The notes: generated by a model from the sequence alone, not told the origin. A DNA stretch of 64,000 nt from Anthoceros angustus (GCA_010909165.1 VJWM01000193.1:351058-415057), one strand, 5' to 3'. Shown: positions 46,479 to 57,889, numbered from the stretch's first letter. Translations and numbers: made by a program.

Positions 46479-47105
46479 TACATCTAGATGTCTAAAACTT
46501 AGATGTTATAATTCCTTTTGTTATTAGGATGTTATAAATGGTTTTGTAAAACAGGTCGTTGTCAAGTGCGTTGTACCCGCACCGAGACCACTCAAACTTA
46601 GATGTTGTAATTCCTTTTGTAATTGGGATGTTGTAAATGGTTTTGTAAAATAGGTCGTTGTAAAGTGCGTTGTACTCGCACCGAGACATCTCAAACTTAG
46701 ATGTTGTAATTCACTTTGTAACTAGGATGTTGTAAATGGTTTTGTAAAGAGGCGTTGTAATAGGTGACGTGGCAAGAGTTGCTAGCTAGGCGCCATATGG
46801 TAGTGGGCACCACGTCATCACATGGTGATGTGGCGATGAGGGCCATGTCATCAAATTCTACCACATCATCAAGTGCCACATCATCATCTGATGATGTGGC
46901 AATGAAGGGCCACGTGGCAACAACATGCCATGTCATCACTTGGTGATGTGGCTGTGACATCACCACCCTAATGACATGGCACTGGAACTAGCCATGTTAG
47001 CAATTTTACAACGTCAAAAAGCTCTCGGTTTACAACGGCATTGTTGTGCCGTTTTACAATGCCACGTTGTAACACACGTTGTAAAAACCTTCATTTTCTT
47101 GTGGT
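46478..47105 (-). mobile_element. CACTA-like non-autonomous insertion (one recognisable end)
   Basis: The right end, read on the minus strand, is CACCACAAGAAAATGAAGG, close to the CACTACAAGAAAA terminus of CACTA (En/Spm) elements. Subterminal motifs TTACAACG/CGTTGTAA recur in both orientations, as expected for such elements. The left part holds about 100-bp tandem units (ACTTAGATGTTGTAATTCC to CACCGAGAC, near 46495, 46597 and 46690). A matching left terminus was not found. The centre is full of GATGATGTGGC motifs, including a 12-bp-arm palindrome at 46875-46900. Confidence 0.55.
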
Positions 47106-47670
47106 GGTTCAAGGGGGCCTGGTAGCTCGGGCTCGAGCTCTAAGGGAGCAAGAAAGAGCCGCTAATTGGAAGGTAGGTATTACAACGGTACACAAGGCTC
47201 CTGTTGAAGAAAAGTGATTGTTGTTTGTTGTAGTAAGTTGTCACTATTTCCTGACCTCTTGATAGGTTGCTGCAAGATAGCTAGAGAGGGGAGGGTGGTG
47301 CGTCTCTCTCATATCGAATGCGGGCTTCAATCTTTCTTGGAGTTTTTTGACGCTGTGATCTGGTTATGAGTTCTTTGGCTTCCAGTGGCCGGTGGGCAAC
47401 AACCACACCTTAGCACTTCATATCTTTGCGTGGTACTAAGTTGTGGTGCCTGTGTTTTATTGGGCTCGGACTTGTGCCAAAGTTACAACATACATGTAGG
47501 TCACAATGGTTTGGCTTTCTTGTTATTAGCTCGCATGTTAAGTCATGTTTGGATGGTTGAGATTGAGAAGACAAGGTTCAGAGAAAAAAGATGAAACTAG
47601 AGCTCCCGAGGAAGATCTGAAAAATTCTGCAATACGACTCTGGGTGGTATAGAGTGAATTTCCTGCTCTT

Positions 47671-49542
47671 GATGATGGCAAAAGATACCAGCAAGTCGTG
47701 ATGCCTTAGCCTACTTCCCTTATGACCACTTTCCTTAGGCTTGGGTGTAGGTACCGCGACATGGAATACTGACAACCTTCCTTAGCCTTGGGTGTACCAT
47801 GACATAGAATATAGACCGCCTGCCTTAGCCTTGGTTATACCACGACATAGAATATAGACCGCCTACCTTAGCCTTGGGTATACCACGACATAGAATGCAA
47901 TGTCATTCCCTCTAAAATGGTGTGTACGTGCACACTAAGAGTTATTCTTGATGATTTTTTGATAATAATTTTTTATTTAATTTTTGCTCCGGCTTACTAG
48001 GTATGCTCACAAGGTCATTTGCCTCCGTAGGGATGCTTCGCACCCTTTGAGAGGGAGGGCTTTGCTTATCCAAAGGGCTTTGCTTATCCCAAGGGCTTTG
48101 CTTATCAAAGATTCCAATTCCACAATATTTGGAGGGTTGTTGATAGGACGGTGTGCAACTTAGCACGCACATGCAAATTCATTAAGTGAACCAACTATGC
48201 GGGGACGAGTCACACTATACTCAATAATCCATAACATGCAGGTTGAGCTACATGCATTAATGCAGGGAGTCCAAGTCACACTAGACTCAACAATCCATGG
48301 CATGCAAGTTGGCTAAGTGCTTTAACCTAGGTAGTTGTGCTCTTGTGTGTGCAGTGTGAATTGGGCTTATATGTGAAATACTACGTACTGTTTCTTAAAA
48401 ATAGTTAAGGTAAGTATTTCGCAGTTGGGATCTTATTCGTTTGTGCCTTGTTGATGTACATTTCAGCCATAAGACCGGAATGTCCTATCCTACTTTTAAT
48501 CTAATTTAGTTGAACAACTATTTCTCAAAATAATTTTTATTTTCTACAAAATATCATTAGTTCGTAATTTCATGAAACTTATGTGTAAAATAAAGAGATT
48601 TTTGAGAAAAGTTTGTACAAAAATGCATCATGATATTTCAAGTTGATTTCATGTAGCTCCTTCTTGCTCTAATATCCCTCTCTGGCAAGGGCCAGAGTCT
48701 CCTACATGTTTCCCTCCAAATTCTACGTTTGTCATTTCTAACCTTCGTATTTGCAAATCTTTGTAACCCTTCTAGGTCCTTTGCTACCCTTGATTTTGAT
48801 TGCTCCACGATCACTAGCAATGTCTTTTCCCATTGGTACAAGATGTGGTTCTACATTTCTATGTGCTGCTCAAATCTTGCATGGAGAAGATTAGTTTTGT
48901 GGGTCTTGCATTTAGATATTTTATCCTTAACATTTACACAGTAACTTATGCTATTTTACATATCGCTAGTGTAAGAGGATATTAAGGTGCTTTTCAAATA
49001 CATATAACTATATCGGATTGCATGAAACAAACAATCCAAAACACAATCTATTTAGCTGCAGATCGGCACCAGCTGGAGCACCTTGTGCATGAGCAGTGCA
49101 TGCTACGATCCCGGAAGGACTTTTCTATCGATATGCTATTATCACCTTGAAGTTCAGTCTATTTTTTATTCAAAAATCTCCTGAACATGCGATCTGTGTA
49201 TCTCCCATATTGAAAGGAGAGGCTTTGAATAAGTGCTGCTTATGATTTTGAATAAGCTCCCTTTTGTCTACAGTCAATCATGGATTTGAGAAGACCTTGG
49301 TGGGGAGAAAAGAGAGATGGATCGTATACACCTTCACATGCACACTAGGGAGGTAGGACCCAAGATCCCACCTCGGAAAGTTAAGGTCCGTTCTAAAGGA
49401 CCTTAACTTTCCATGTGAGCAGCGCCAAGTTGGACTTTTCACATAACCCGAAACCTACCGGGCTGGCCTCTCGAGGGGAATTTGAAGTCTCGTTAGACCC
49501 GGCCACAACCCTCGGATACATAAAAGAGTCTACCACAATCTA
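47671..49542. other. intergenic, no gene seen
   Basis: Contains short repeats: CGACATAGAAT(A/G) with CCTTAGCCTTGG(T/G)TATACC three times at about 47760-47895, TTTGCTTATC(C)CAAGGGC three times at about 48060-48105, and AGTCACACTA-ACTCAA twice (about 48208 and 48275). The 48600-48950 frames on both strands are not recognised. Confidence 0.4.
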
Positions 49543-50083
49543 CAGTCGGCCCCCCCTAATTGGGAATTCTATAAATGGGATTCCTCTCTAAATGGGACCT
49601 CTCATCCTACTCCCTTTAGTTTATAATGTAACAAATGGGACTTTTCCCTAAATGATAATTGGGACCTTTTGAAGCATACATTCATGTTAGTTTCACCTCC
49701 CTAAATGGGATTTCTCATTTTTTTACTAAAAAAATCTAAAAAAAAAAGGAAAAAGAATCCATTATTTCAGAGCTTTATAGACTTTTAGGTGTGATTGAAG
49801 ACTCTTAAGCTAAGCTTTTTCCTTTATGATAGGTAGAGGTTTTTTGATGCTGCTTAGAGAGAGTGCTAGCTTTCAAACAACTATATAAAGAACTGGTAAA
49901 AGTTATTTTAAGTGAAACCTATCAATCAAAATTTAAATTTTCTTTTTTTGGATGTTTTTTAATTTGTTTTAAAGTTTATAACATTTTTATTATTTTTAAA
50001 TAGGGAAAATGCAATCGGGACACCTCCCTTAATGGGACCTCTAAAGGCACTCCGAACCAGTCTCAATTAGGGGGGGTGGACTG
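49543..50083. mobile_element. pogo-like MITE, copy 3 (best preserved ends)
   Basis: A 541-bp element with TA on both sides (49541-49542 and 50084-50085). The left end CAGTCGGCCCCCCCTAATTG and the right end CAATTAGGGGGGGTGGACTG are imperfect inverted repeats of about 23 bases. It lies just before copy 2 of the segmental duplication. No ORF is present. Confidence 0.92.
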
Positions 50084-50271
50084 TACATAACTAGTTATGT
50101 ATATATCCAGTACTTTCAAACTTAGTTCGTACGGTTGAAGAGTTGTCATCCAGCCTAGCACCGGTGCCCATTTCCAGTTTGCCAGTGGGTACGAGTCAAT
50201 TCTTGTTCAGTCTGTCCGTACCTGTGCTCTTTGTTGGGTTTGTTGCTCTGCAGGTGCCATGGGCGGGTTTC

Positions 50272-51660
50272 CTGGTCCAGAATTCCAGATTTTTACATAA
50301 ATGCAAGCTCCGGTTACGGTCCAAGGATGCTTTGCACCGTTGCAATTGGTGTGTCTGCCTGGAGCTGAATTCGGTCAAGGGTGAATGGGAAGGCTGACAA
50401 ACCACGTGGATACGAGCAGACCAAGTCAGGCACACGATGCGATAAGGTACATGCAACCACTGCTTTTCTAAGGCGTGTTCGCACCTAATGCGCAACAATT
50501 GTTGTGTGAAGAGGGAACCAGGTAACCTTTGGTGGGCTGTGCGACAAAAGGCAGAAGCCAACTGTAAGCTGGTGGGTGGAGTATGGAGAATGTTCCGGAA
50601 TGGATGAGTAAGACCGCGCAGACTTATCTCAGCAAGACCAGCCCAGAGAACGCAGCTGATGCGGGGGCTTACACGGAGTTTCGTGATTTGTGGGAGCCCA
50701 CAGACAGATGGTCGGTTCTGAAGAACAAAAACGCTTATTGCGTAGCTGTTGCTCGCTACAATGATCCTTTTCTCAGTGGAATAGCGGAGATGGAGGATGT
50801 TCCGGAATGGATGAAAAAGAGCGCGCAGACTTATCTCAGCAAGACCACCCCGGAGAACGCAGCTGATGCGGTGGCTAGCACGGAATTCCGTGATTCGTGG
50901 TAGCCCACAGACAGTTCGAAGAAGAAAAAGGGGTATTGCGTAGCTGTTGCTCGCAACAATGATCCTGTTCTCGGTGCAAGGAGGGCCAGTAGCTCGGGCT
51001 CCGAAGGAAACTCGGGATCGAGCCCTAAAGGGCTCTGTTGAGAGAGGGAGATCGACTGGGCACTGTTGTGTTTGACTGGTTGTCGCAGGACAGCTGGAGA
51101 GGGGAGGGTGGGGCGTCTCTCTCAAGTTGGACGCAGGTTTTGATCCTTGTCTGGAGTTTCTCAGGCCACAGTACAGTAGTACAGTTGTGCATTGTCGGTC
51201 GGATGCTATGGCCGGCTGGGCAACCGACCACTTAGCACTTCCCTCTCAGCTCGGAGGTTCGAGGACTGTTAGGATGTGGTACCTGTCTGCGTGTGTTTTC
51301 TGTTCTGGTTGTCACGTTGCTGTGAGCAAGTGAGGGGAAGATGGCCATAGACATGCTCATCGCCAATTTGCTTCTTCGCGTTTTGTGTTGTAGCTATGTT
51401 TGACCTGGTCCCCTGTGTCTTCAACGGCTTGCTGTTTTATTGGGCTCTGGATTGCTCAGACGATGCAACAAATAGTTAGGTCTCAATGATTTGGCTCATC
51501 TCATTGTTTGGACGCGTGGTTAAGTCCTGATAGGATGGCTGAGACTGCGACGGCGTGGTTCAAGAGAATGGTAGATGCTAGGAAGGTGCAAGTAAGATCT
51601 GCAGAGGAAGAATTGGGACCTGTGAACGCTCTGCAGTGAGCTTTCTGCTGTTGGAGCTTT
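50272..51660 (+). repeat. segmental duplication, copy 2
   Basis: Counterpart of 45949-47670 without the insertion. Its left part begins with CCAGATTTTTACATAAATGC and its right end abuts the dipeptidyl-peptidase fragment at about 51655, which is absent from copy 1. Confidence 0.85.
50583..50903 (+). CDS. two-unit 69-residue repeat ORF, unknown family
   Basis: 106 codons. Two in-frame units begin 207 bases apart (ATG at 50583 and ATG at 50790). Each reads M-E-(N/D)-VPEWM-(S/K)-K, then AQTYLSKT, then PENAADA and TEFRD. The second unit hits TAG after 37 codons, although DNA similarity continues beyond. The first unit goes on with WSVLKNKNAYCVAVARYNDP. There is no signal peptide or membrane segment. 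A related unit occurs at 46297. I do not recognise the family. The whole interval is also open on the minus strand for 309 codons (50196-51125), so which strand, if any, is coding is uncertain. Confidence 0.4.
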   Translation: MENVPEWMSKTAQTYLSKTSPENAADAGAYTEFRDLWEPTDRWSVLKNKNAYCVAVARYNDPFLSGIAEMEDVPEWMKKSAQTYLSKTTPENAADAVASTEFRDSW

Positions 51661-52240
51661 TGATCGGGCCACCATAGACACTGACAACAGTCCTGTATGG
51701 CGGTGGGCCATACTGGTTCACATCAGGCTTGTAAAGAGCTCCATACAAGGTGGTGCCATCGGCGACAGTTATCTGCACGAGTTCAGGCGCTGCCAATTGT
51801 AACCTCCGCGGGGCGTTGGAGCTGGCTGCTCATACACTGGTGCAATCACCTCCCATTTGCCAAAGAGCACAGCATAACACGAGGTGGGGTGTCCAGTGAA
51901 TCATGGATGTCCACAAACTTTTCCATCTGGTGATCCAGGACAACAAGGTGTCGACCTTTCCCTTGGGTCAATTTCTTAGGTGATGGCAAAGGCAGGTTGA
52001 AGTCAGGAAACAGCTTGGCACAATAGAGATGAGTTTCGAGAGGGCTGTCTAGAGTTCCTGTGAAGTAGATGATCCCTCCATTCTCATCCACGCCAGCTAC
52101 CTGCTCTACTAGCCAATCACCCTCTGTCAGTGCACCCTTGTATGTAACTCCTGGGTGAACACTGTAGACAGGAGAGCACAGTATCTCCGTAGCAAGGGTC
52201 TTCTCGTGTGGAAGGCAATGGCGGAAGGGAATAGTGGTGA
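51640..52240 (-). pseudogene. dipeptidyl peptidase IV-like (S9B, DPP8/9 type) fragment
   Basis: Minus-strand frames give the end of the beta-propeller and the start of the hydrolase domain of a DPP IV-like serine protease: GDWLVEQVAGVDENGGIIYF, TGTLDSPLETHLY, LANGR, then after a frameshift VIAPVYEQP, then after a second shift LQLAAPELVQITVADGTTLY, KPDVNQYGPPPYRTVVSVYG and GGP. The sequence stops there; the catalytic Ser-Asp-His region is missing. Two small frameshifts that together restore the frame and the missing ends make it a non-functional fragment. Confidence 0.8.
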
Positions 52241-52293
52241 GTTATATTGATTATATTTTTAAATAATTAACATTCTAATCGTGTATCGCGGAA

Positions 52294-52365
52294 GTGGCTG
52301 TAGTTTAGTGGTAAGAATTCCACGTTGTGGCCGTGGAGACCTGGGCTCGAATCCCAGCAGCCACA
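52294..52365 (+). tRNA. tRNA-His (GTG)
   Basis: A 72-base cloverleaf. The acceptor stem is GTGGCTG with CAGCCAC and discriminator A. The A box lies in TAGTTTAGTGG. The anticodon stem CCACG/CGTGG encloses loop TTGTGGC with anticodon GTG. The B box is GGCTCGAATCC. It matches the plant nuclear tRNA-His; CCA is not encoded. No intron is present. Confidence 0.97.
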
Positions 52366-52384
52366 TGACACCATTCGGTTTGCA

Positions 52385-52735
52385 ATGCAATTTGACACTT
52401 AGTGCACTCTTTTAATCAGTGTGCCCCCGCAGTGCTCAAGTTTGCTGAGATACACTCCTTTAATTCAAGTTTGCTGAGATACACTCCTTTAACCAGTGTG
52501 CCCCCGCAGTGTTCAAGTTTGCAAATTCAACCATGATACGTAGGTAGAAGTGTTCAAGTTTGCAAATTCAACCATGATACGTAGGTAGAAGTGTGCCCCC
52601 GCAATGCTCAAGTTTGCTGAGATACACTCCTTTAATTCAAGTTTGCTGAGATACACTCCTTTAACCAGTGTGCTCCCGCAGTGTTCAAGTTTGCAAATTC
52701 AATCATCATACGTAGGTAGATAGCCAAACACGTGG
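52385..52735. repeat. complex direct repeats after tRNA-His
   Basis: The modules TCAAGTTTGCTGAGATACAC, CCAGTGTGCCCCCGCAGTG and TCAAGTTTGCAAATTCAACC with ATGATACGTAGGTAGAAG alternate several times. Two long blocks (starting near 52420 and 52590) repeat the same module order, which suggests a block duplication of about 170 bases. Confidence 0.85.
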
Positions 52736-52744
52736 TAGGTGGAA

Positions 52745-52900
52745 CATGCTTGGAGAGATGGTAAGGACCACTCTCGTCCTCCGACCTTCAGAGATGGTAA
52801 GGACCATTCTCGTCCTCCGACCTTCAGAGATGGTAAGGACCACTCTCGTCCTCTGACCTTCAGAGATAGTAAGGACCACTCTCATCTTCCGACTTTCATT
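52745..52900. repeat. 36-bp minisatellite, four units
   Basis: A 36-base unit of AGAGATGGTAAGGACCACTC followed by TCGTCCTCCGACCTTC is repeated four times, the last diverged. The length is a multiple of three, so a spurious frame with HSRPPTFRDGKD repeats runs through it. Confidence 0.92.
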
Positions 52901-52944
52901 ATTCGCTTACACTCCCTTGAGGACAGGCTCCAGGTGTTGCGGCA

Positions 52945-53145
52945 GCGTATTTCTTTGAAAAGCTTGGAGGTTTTTGTCAGCTTGGAAGTTTTTGTCAACC
53001 CAAACCTCACCCCCACAACACCTGCAACGTATTTCTTTGAAAGGCTTGGAGGTTTTTGTCAACCCAAACCTCACCCCCACAACACCTGCTACGTATTTCT
53101 TTGAAAGGCTTGGAGGTTTTTGTCAACCCAAACCTTACCCCCACC
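52945..53145. repeat. ~70-bp tandem repeat, three units
   Basis: A unit of about 70 bases beginning CGTATTTCTTTGAAAGGCTT and running through GGAGGTTTTTGTCAACCC to CCCCCACAACACCTGC occurs at about 52950, 53025 and 53090, with the first unit carrying a small internal duplication. Confidence 0.9.
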
Positions 53146-53810
53146 TAGTGGGCCCACAAGAAGGATCAGTTGCTGGTATGCAAGCAAGCAAAATCGGAAG
53201 GACGAGTGGCGTATTTCATTGATGACAAACTGATTAAATAGCGTCTGTGTAGAAAGGGGTTTTTCCTGTCAAAAGGGGTTTTGGAAAAAATCCCAACGCT
53301 ATTTCGCCGAAAACTGATGTTGGTTTAGCTTTTGTCGGGTTTTGTAGGTGTTCATCCATCGCTTTCGCGCATTCTTGGCTCTGGCACCACGTCCTGTCGA
53401 GTCATTTACACCGCGTTGGCGCCTTGTACTCAGGTTCATGGCGATTTCATCGGTGTGATGAAGGGCCAATGACCTCATTGTTCCATAATTTCGACATGTC
53501 AGTAGTTTCTGCATTATGTGTGTTTTTGTATGTTCTTGTATACCAGGGGGGGGCTAGGCGCGCATAAGTGCGCACCTAAACAACGGTATGCAGCAAACTT
53601 GTGCACGCACTGTGCAAAACAAACGCGAAACATGTCCTTCGACTGGGGAAATATGTCTTTTTGGAGGTCTGCGGATGTGGCGGAACTCCCGCAAATCGGA
53701 GGACGTTCACATAGACAGCCCTCATCTATCTATCCTATGCCCTAAAGCTACGAAGAACACCCTATGACCTTTCTATCCTTGACGGTGTTCCGTCTCTTTC
53801 GGCGGTGACC
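53146..53810. other. intergenic, no gene seen
   Basis: No recognised coding motif or RNA gene. Confidence 0.4.
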
Positions 53811-55743
53811 TTATACCGGATTATCATCAAACATGCCTTCAAAAGCACCAGTAGCCGTCCCGGTTCCATTGCCGCGGGTCCTTGTCGTGATTGGAGCTGA
53901 ACTGCAAGTCGAATGTCCATCATCATCAGCGCCTGCTTGCCCTTCTACTGCACCCTTATTTTCGGGGTTTTCATCCGAAACAACATTTTCCTCCATTGCG
54001 ACTTCCTCTCGTTACATTCTCCTCCCTCACTTCCCGTAGCTGGTTGGCCATCTTTGCTTGAAGGGCATAATCGGCCCAAAACCTTCTCTTCCTCAGCACC
54101 AGCATCCTGTGCACCACCTTCTTGTGGTGCTCCTCCTCCTGGGACCTCTTTCCTTCTAAGTCCCCTAACTGCTGAGCAAGCCCTTCCCTCTCCGCTTGCC
54201 AGACACCCTTCTCATGCTCCAACCCCTGGCCACTCCGGCTCTCAGCTTCTCCAAATTATACCGGGTCCGTCTCAATTCCTCCTCCATGTCCCGGATTTTG
54301 ATGGCTTGGGTAGCCATCACTGCTCTGCGCCCATTGCCGGACCGCCATTTTCCCTTCCTAGCCTCTGCTTTTGCCCTTCCGCCTTGCTCTAATTGGGCAA
54401 AATGCTCTTCCGCCCCGCTCCATGAGTCCTTTGGGTGGTTGCGAATGGCCTTTCCTCCGCTTGACAACTTCTCCGGACCTTCTCCGGCCGATCCACAAGA
54501 TCACCGGAGTTTCTGCCTTCTCCAACTTCGCCTTCTCATCGGACTCCATGGCCTCCAATTGCCATTTGGTCCCTGCCTTCTCTCCATTGGGCCTTGACTT
54601 CCTCCGACATGCCCACAAGGAGGCTGCTAGTTCCCTAGCCCCTTCACCTACGGCCGAGTGCTACAAGCACTCCAAGTCTCCTAGGGGCCCAAATTCTCCT
54701 CCGGCCTCTTGCTGGAAATTTCCACTGCCTGGACCATCGCGGCGGGTCTCTCACCGCCGCCCATCCGCCTCCCACCCAGCGGGTGAGATGGCTAGGGCGC
54801 CGCCATGGCTTCTCCTTCCCTTCTACGCCAGAGGCTGCCTACCGGAGGTGCCGCACCGCGGTGGTCGCTCCCTACCGGTAGTCCCACCTACCGTGGTAGG
54901 CCGACCGCCTACCACGGTAGTCCACCCCTGGTAGGCTGCCTCACCGGGCGCCTCTTCCTAGGCACCCACGAAATGGTGGGGACTCCCCCACCCTTGGGTT
55001 GTCGCCTCCCGTGGTAGTCCTCCTCTCATAGACTACCATCCGGCCTCCTCGGCCGGATCTCGCCTCCTCCCCTTGCTCTTGTGGGGAAAGGCCTCCCACT
55101 CAACCTTGTTGCCTCCGCCGCCTTGGCCTCCGTGCTTGTGGAGGTCGACCTCCCATGCCTCTCCTCAATGCAAAGGCAAAGGCCTTCCAAGCTTGGAGGT
55201 GGATTATTCCGGGATGCCAAGCATCCTCAGCTCCTTGCTTGTGAGAGCCCTCTTCCACAAATGCACCAAATAGGTGCTGAGGTAGCATGGCCTTGGCCCT
55301 TCTTCATCCACGAAGGCCTAAGGAGCTTCTCCTGGTGATATAGGCCTCATACATGATGGTGCCCCAATCCGCTTTGGCTCCTCTCAAAATCTTCCACAAA
55401 AATTGGAGGAAGTTGGTGAAATAAGAAGTCCGCTGATAATTCACCAACCCCAATACAATCTTAGCAAAGAGCCTCCACTTCAACTCCTTGATGCTGTCCG
55501 TCTTCCAGCCATTCTTGGCGTGGGCCTTCACTCCTCCGTCCATCATGTCGAGGACTTCCTACGGAATCTCTGAGAGGGCAATCCTCTTCCCTCCATTTGT
55601 CCTCTCGAGGAGAGCAATTCCTGAGCTCTCCTCCTCCGGTCTCCCATACACGAATGCTCCTTACGGCGGATCCGTTCGAGCATTCCTCTTGTGGCAAGGG
55701 CTGCCGATTGATGGAGGTTGATGTAACACTCAATCAACTCCAA
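53811..55743 (-). other. degenerate minus-strand coding tract with coiled coil
   Basis: Read from 55743 down to 53811, broken frames give a folded-looking segment (LKWRLFAKIVLGLVN, then KADWGTIMYEAYITRRSS), long coiled-coil pieces (MEEELRRTRYNLEKLR; AEREGLAQQLGDLEGK) and an acidic, Gly/Thr-rich tail. It lies on the same strand as, and downstream of, the Ty3/gypsy pol domains. It may be an extra ORF of that element or a separate gag-like element. Stops and shifts preclude a single protein. Confidence 0.35.
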
Positions 55744-57239
55744 AGTGTAGGCCTAATATCGGCCATACACCCATCCCAATGATGTTATCTTCCTCTTCAC
55801 CGCCAAAATCAACCAAATCCTCGGGTTAAGTCGCCTCAGCACGAATTGGGGCATCTCGACTCACCCCTCTCGGGGTGCCCACCTGCCTTCTTGCCTTTTC
55901 CTCCTCGCGAGGAAGAGCCTTCTCAGCGGCCTTCCCCTGCCTTTTCCTGAGGCATGGCGGTCTTACTCCAAAAAGCTTGCAAGAAAGGAAATTACTCCCA
56001 ATTCTAGGTGCTGTATCCTCCAAGCTTTGCTCAACACTCCTCTTCTTCACGATCGACAAAGAAAACATCCCACCGAAGCACATTTAATTAAACTCGTAGT
56101 TGCTCCCACCGCCACCCCTCTCAGTGATTTCTCCAGGCAGTGGCAGTGGTCGCGATTCTCTCCTTTCTCACTCAACCCGCGCCGTCAGCGCCCCCAACCT
56201 CGCGCCTCCCGCCCCATAGCCCCCCCTTCAGCACCCGCTGTGCCCCTCAACACTCATGTTGTCCAAACGCGCCTGTGTTCAATGGGCTACCTCCTTCCTT
56301 CCTCTCTAGGTTTCCTCCTCGCCCGGCCAGGCCTTCACGCGAGGTGGCGATGTTGCCCATGGGGCTTCTCCTTCCTTCCACTATGCTCCACCGCGCCCAC
56401 CTCCGCCCAGCCTACCACAAGTGGAGGAATCACGCCAAAATCAGACTTTGTCCCTCTTTTGGATGACTCCACCGGAGGCTGCCCCAACCCTAGATTTGGT
56501 TCATCATTCCAAAATCCTAATCCTATCTAAACTACCTATTTTCCTATCCTATCCACAACCCCAAATTAGTTACCTTCTAATTAATCCTATTTACCTACTC
56601 CCCTATTGATGAGCATATATAGTGGATACCCCCCCCCTTATTCTAATTGCTTTTCGAGATCCGCTGCCCACTATTAGTGCCACCACCGTGGTAATCAGCT
56701 TCTTCCGTCGCCCATCGCAGGTGTGCAATTACCATTAGTCCGCCACCACCACCCTTTTCGGCTGCCTTCCATTCCAGGGTCATTTTTGACCGTTCCTTTC
56801 CCCAGGATATCCTCTCCTTCCTAATATCCTACAACTCACAAGGTTTAAAATTCACAGCATGCTCCTTCAATCGTTTTGGCCAAAAAAAATCAAACTCGGA
56901 CATCTCGCCTGGATCAAGTTTGCCCAAACTTTATTCCACATACTCCCCTCCTCACCGCTTGTGCTACAAACAACAGCTCGAAGGTATTTTCAACCTTCCA
57001 CCCATTTACTCCGGGTCGGCTAACTCTCCATCTAATACTCGTGGTTGCACCCATTCTCGTAACCCACCACCTCATAAGGTCCCATCCATCTCATCCTAAG
57101 CTTCCGAAGTGCAAACTATCGAGAGGAACCAAATCCCCACGCGATAGCCTCCCGCACCTTACTTTCCATCATGTCGGGTCTTTTCCGAGCTCCTGAATTA
57201 TTGAGTTTCTTCTAAAGCATCTTCCCACGTTCCTCCGCT
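55744..57239. other. CT-rich tract between gypsy-related parts
   Basis: Strongly pyrimidine-rich on the plus strand. No protein motif is recognised on either strand. Long terminal repeats of the gypsy element could not be delimited here. Confidence 0.35.
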
Positions 57240-57448
57240 CTATGAAGATTCTAGTCTAGCTACCGCTATCCTTACGCTCATGTGTCTGCCCTCCATGATT
57301 CTATAGGTGGGTATTTCAAATTCCACAGCATCAGACATGCCACGTCGAGATAATAAGGGGTCTTCTTTGGTTAATTTCTCCATGGGTCCTGTTAGCCCCA
57401 AAGTCGAATGTAATTTTGCATCCCAATCATACATGTGCTATAGCTACC

Positions 57449-57889
57449 TTACGTGAGGATTGCAAGAACCCGTTTGTCTTTTCCACAATCCGCTTCGCCT
57501 TGTAGGGGGTGCCTTTCGATGCGGATGTTGAAGTAGGTGGTTAGGGACTCAAGAGTTGAGGAATGTCCCCACGACTCAACCCAAAGGACACTGACTCGTA
57601 TGATGTTCTGAAGAGAAACTTTCATATCTGGGCGGCCGTCCTTCCTCGTCGCCTTCACCTCCACCATCTTCGTAATAGTCCGGAGCCACCAAAATGTACC
57701 GCTTCCTTGTCCATTGGGTCGGTGGTTTGATCGGTCCCACAAATTGATTCCCCATTCTCGAATGGTGCTGAGTAGTATATAGGTGAGGGGCCATTGTGTC
57801 AATGAGGCCGCCCAACCTCCTCGACACGCATCACACCTCCGAAAGTGACCCCACACATCCTTGCATCGTAGCCCACCGTAACCCCGCAT
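57449..57889 (-). pseudogene. gypsy integrase core, frameshifted
   Basis: Frames in this interval contain DVWGHFRRCDACRGGWAAS (the Cys-x2-Cys of the zinc motif) and, shifted, QFVGPIKPPTQWTRKRYILV followed by APDYYEDGG, matching the retroviral-type integrase core of Ty3/gypsy elements. Frame changes near 57760 and 57690 disrupt it. Confidence 0.8.

Larger units (their letters stand above)
45949..47670 (+). repeat. segmental duplication, copy 1 (with insertion)
   Basis: Matches the interval from about 50272 to 51660 over its flanks: CCAGATTTTTAAATAAATGC at the left, the 69-residue ORF unit at 46300-46470, GGTAGCTCGGGCTCGAGC at about 47120, and AGAGGGGAGGGTGG at about 47284. A 630-bp insertion (about 46478-47105) is absent from copy 2. 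Divergence is considerable, with many substitutions and small indels. Confidence 0.85.

Noticed and set aside
46875-46900. 12-bp-arm palindrome as a protein-binding operator
   Set aside because: It is one of many GATGATGTGGC motifs within the CACTA-like insertion, so it reflects transposon repeats.
52739-53104. ORF with HSRPPTFRDGKD repeats
   Set aside because: Produced by the 36-bp minisatellite; no start context or conserved domain.
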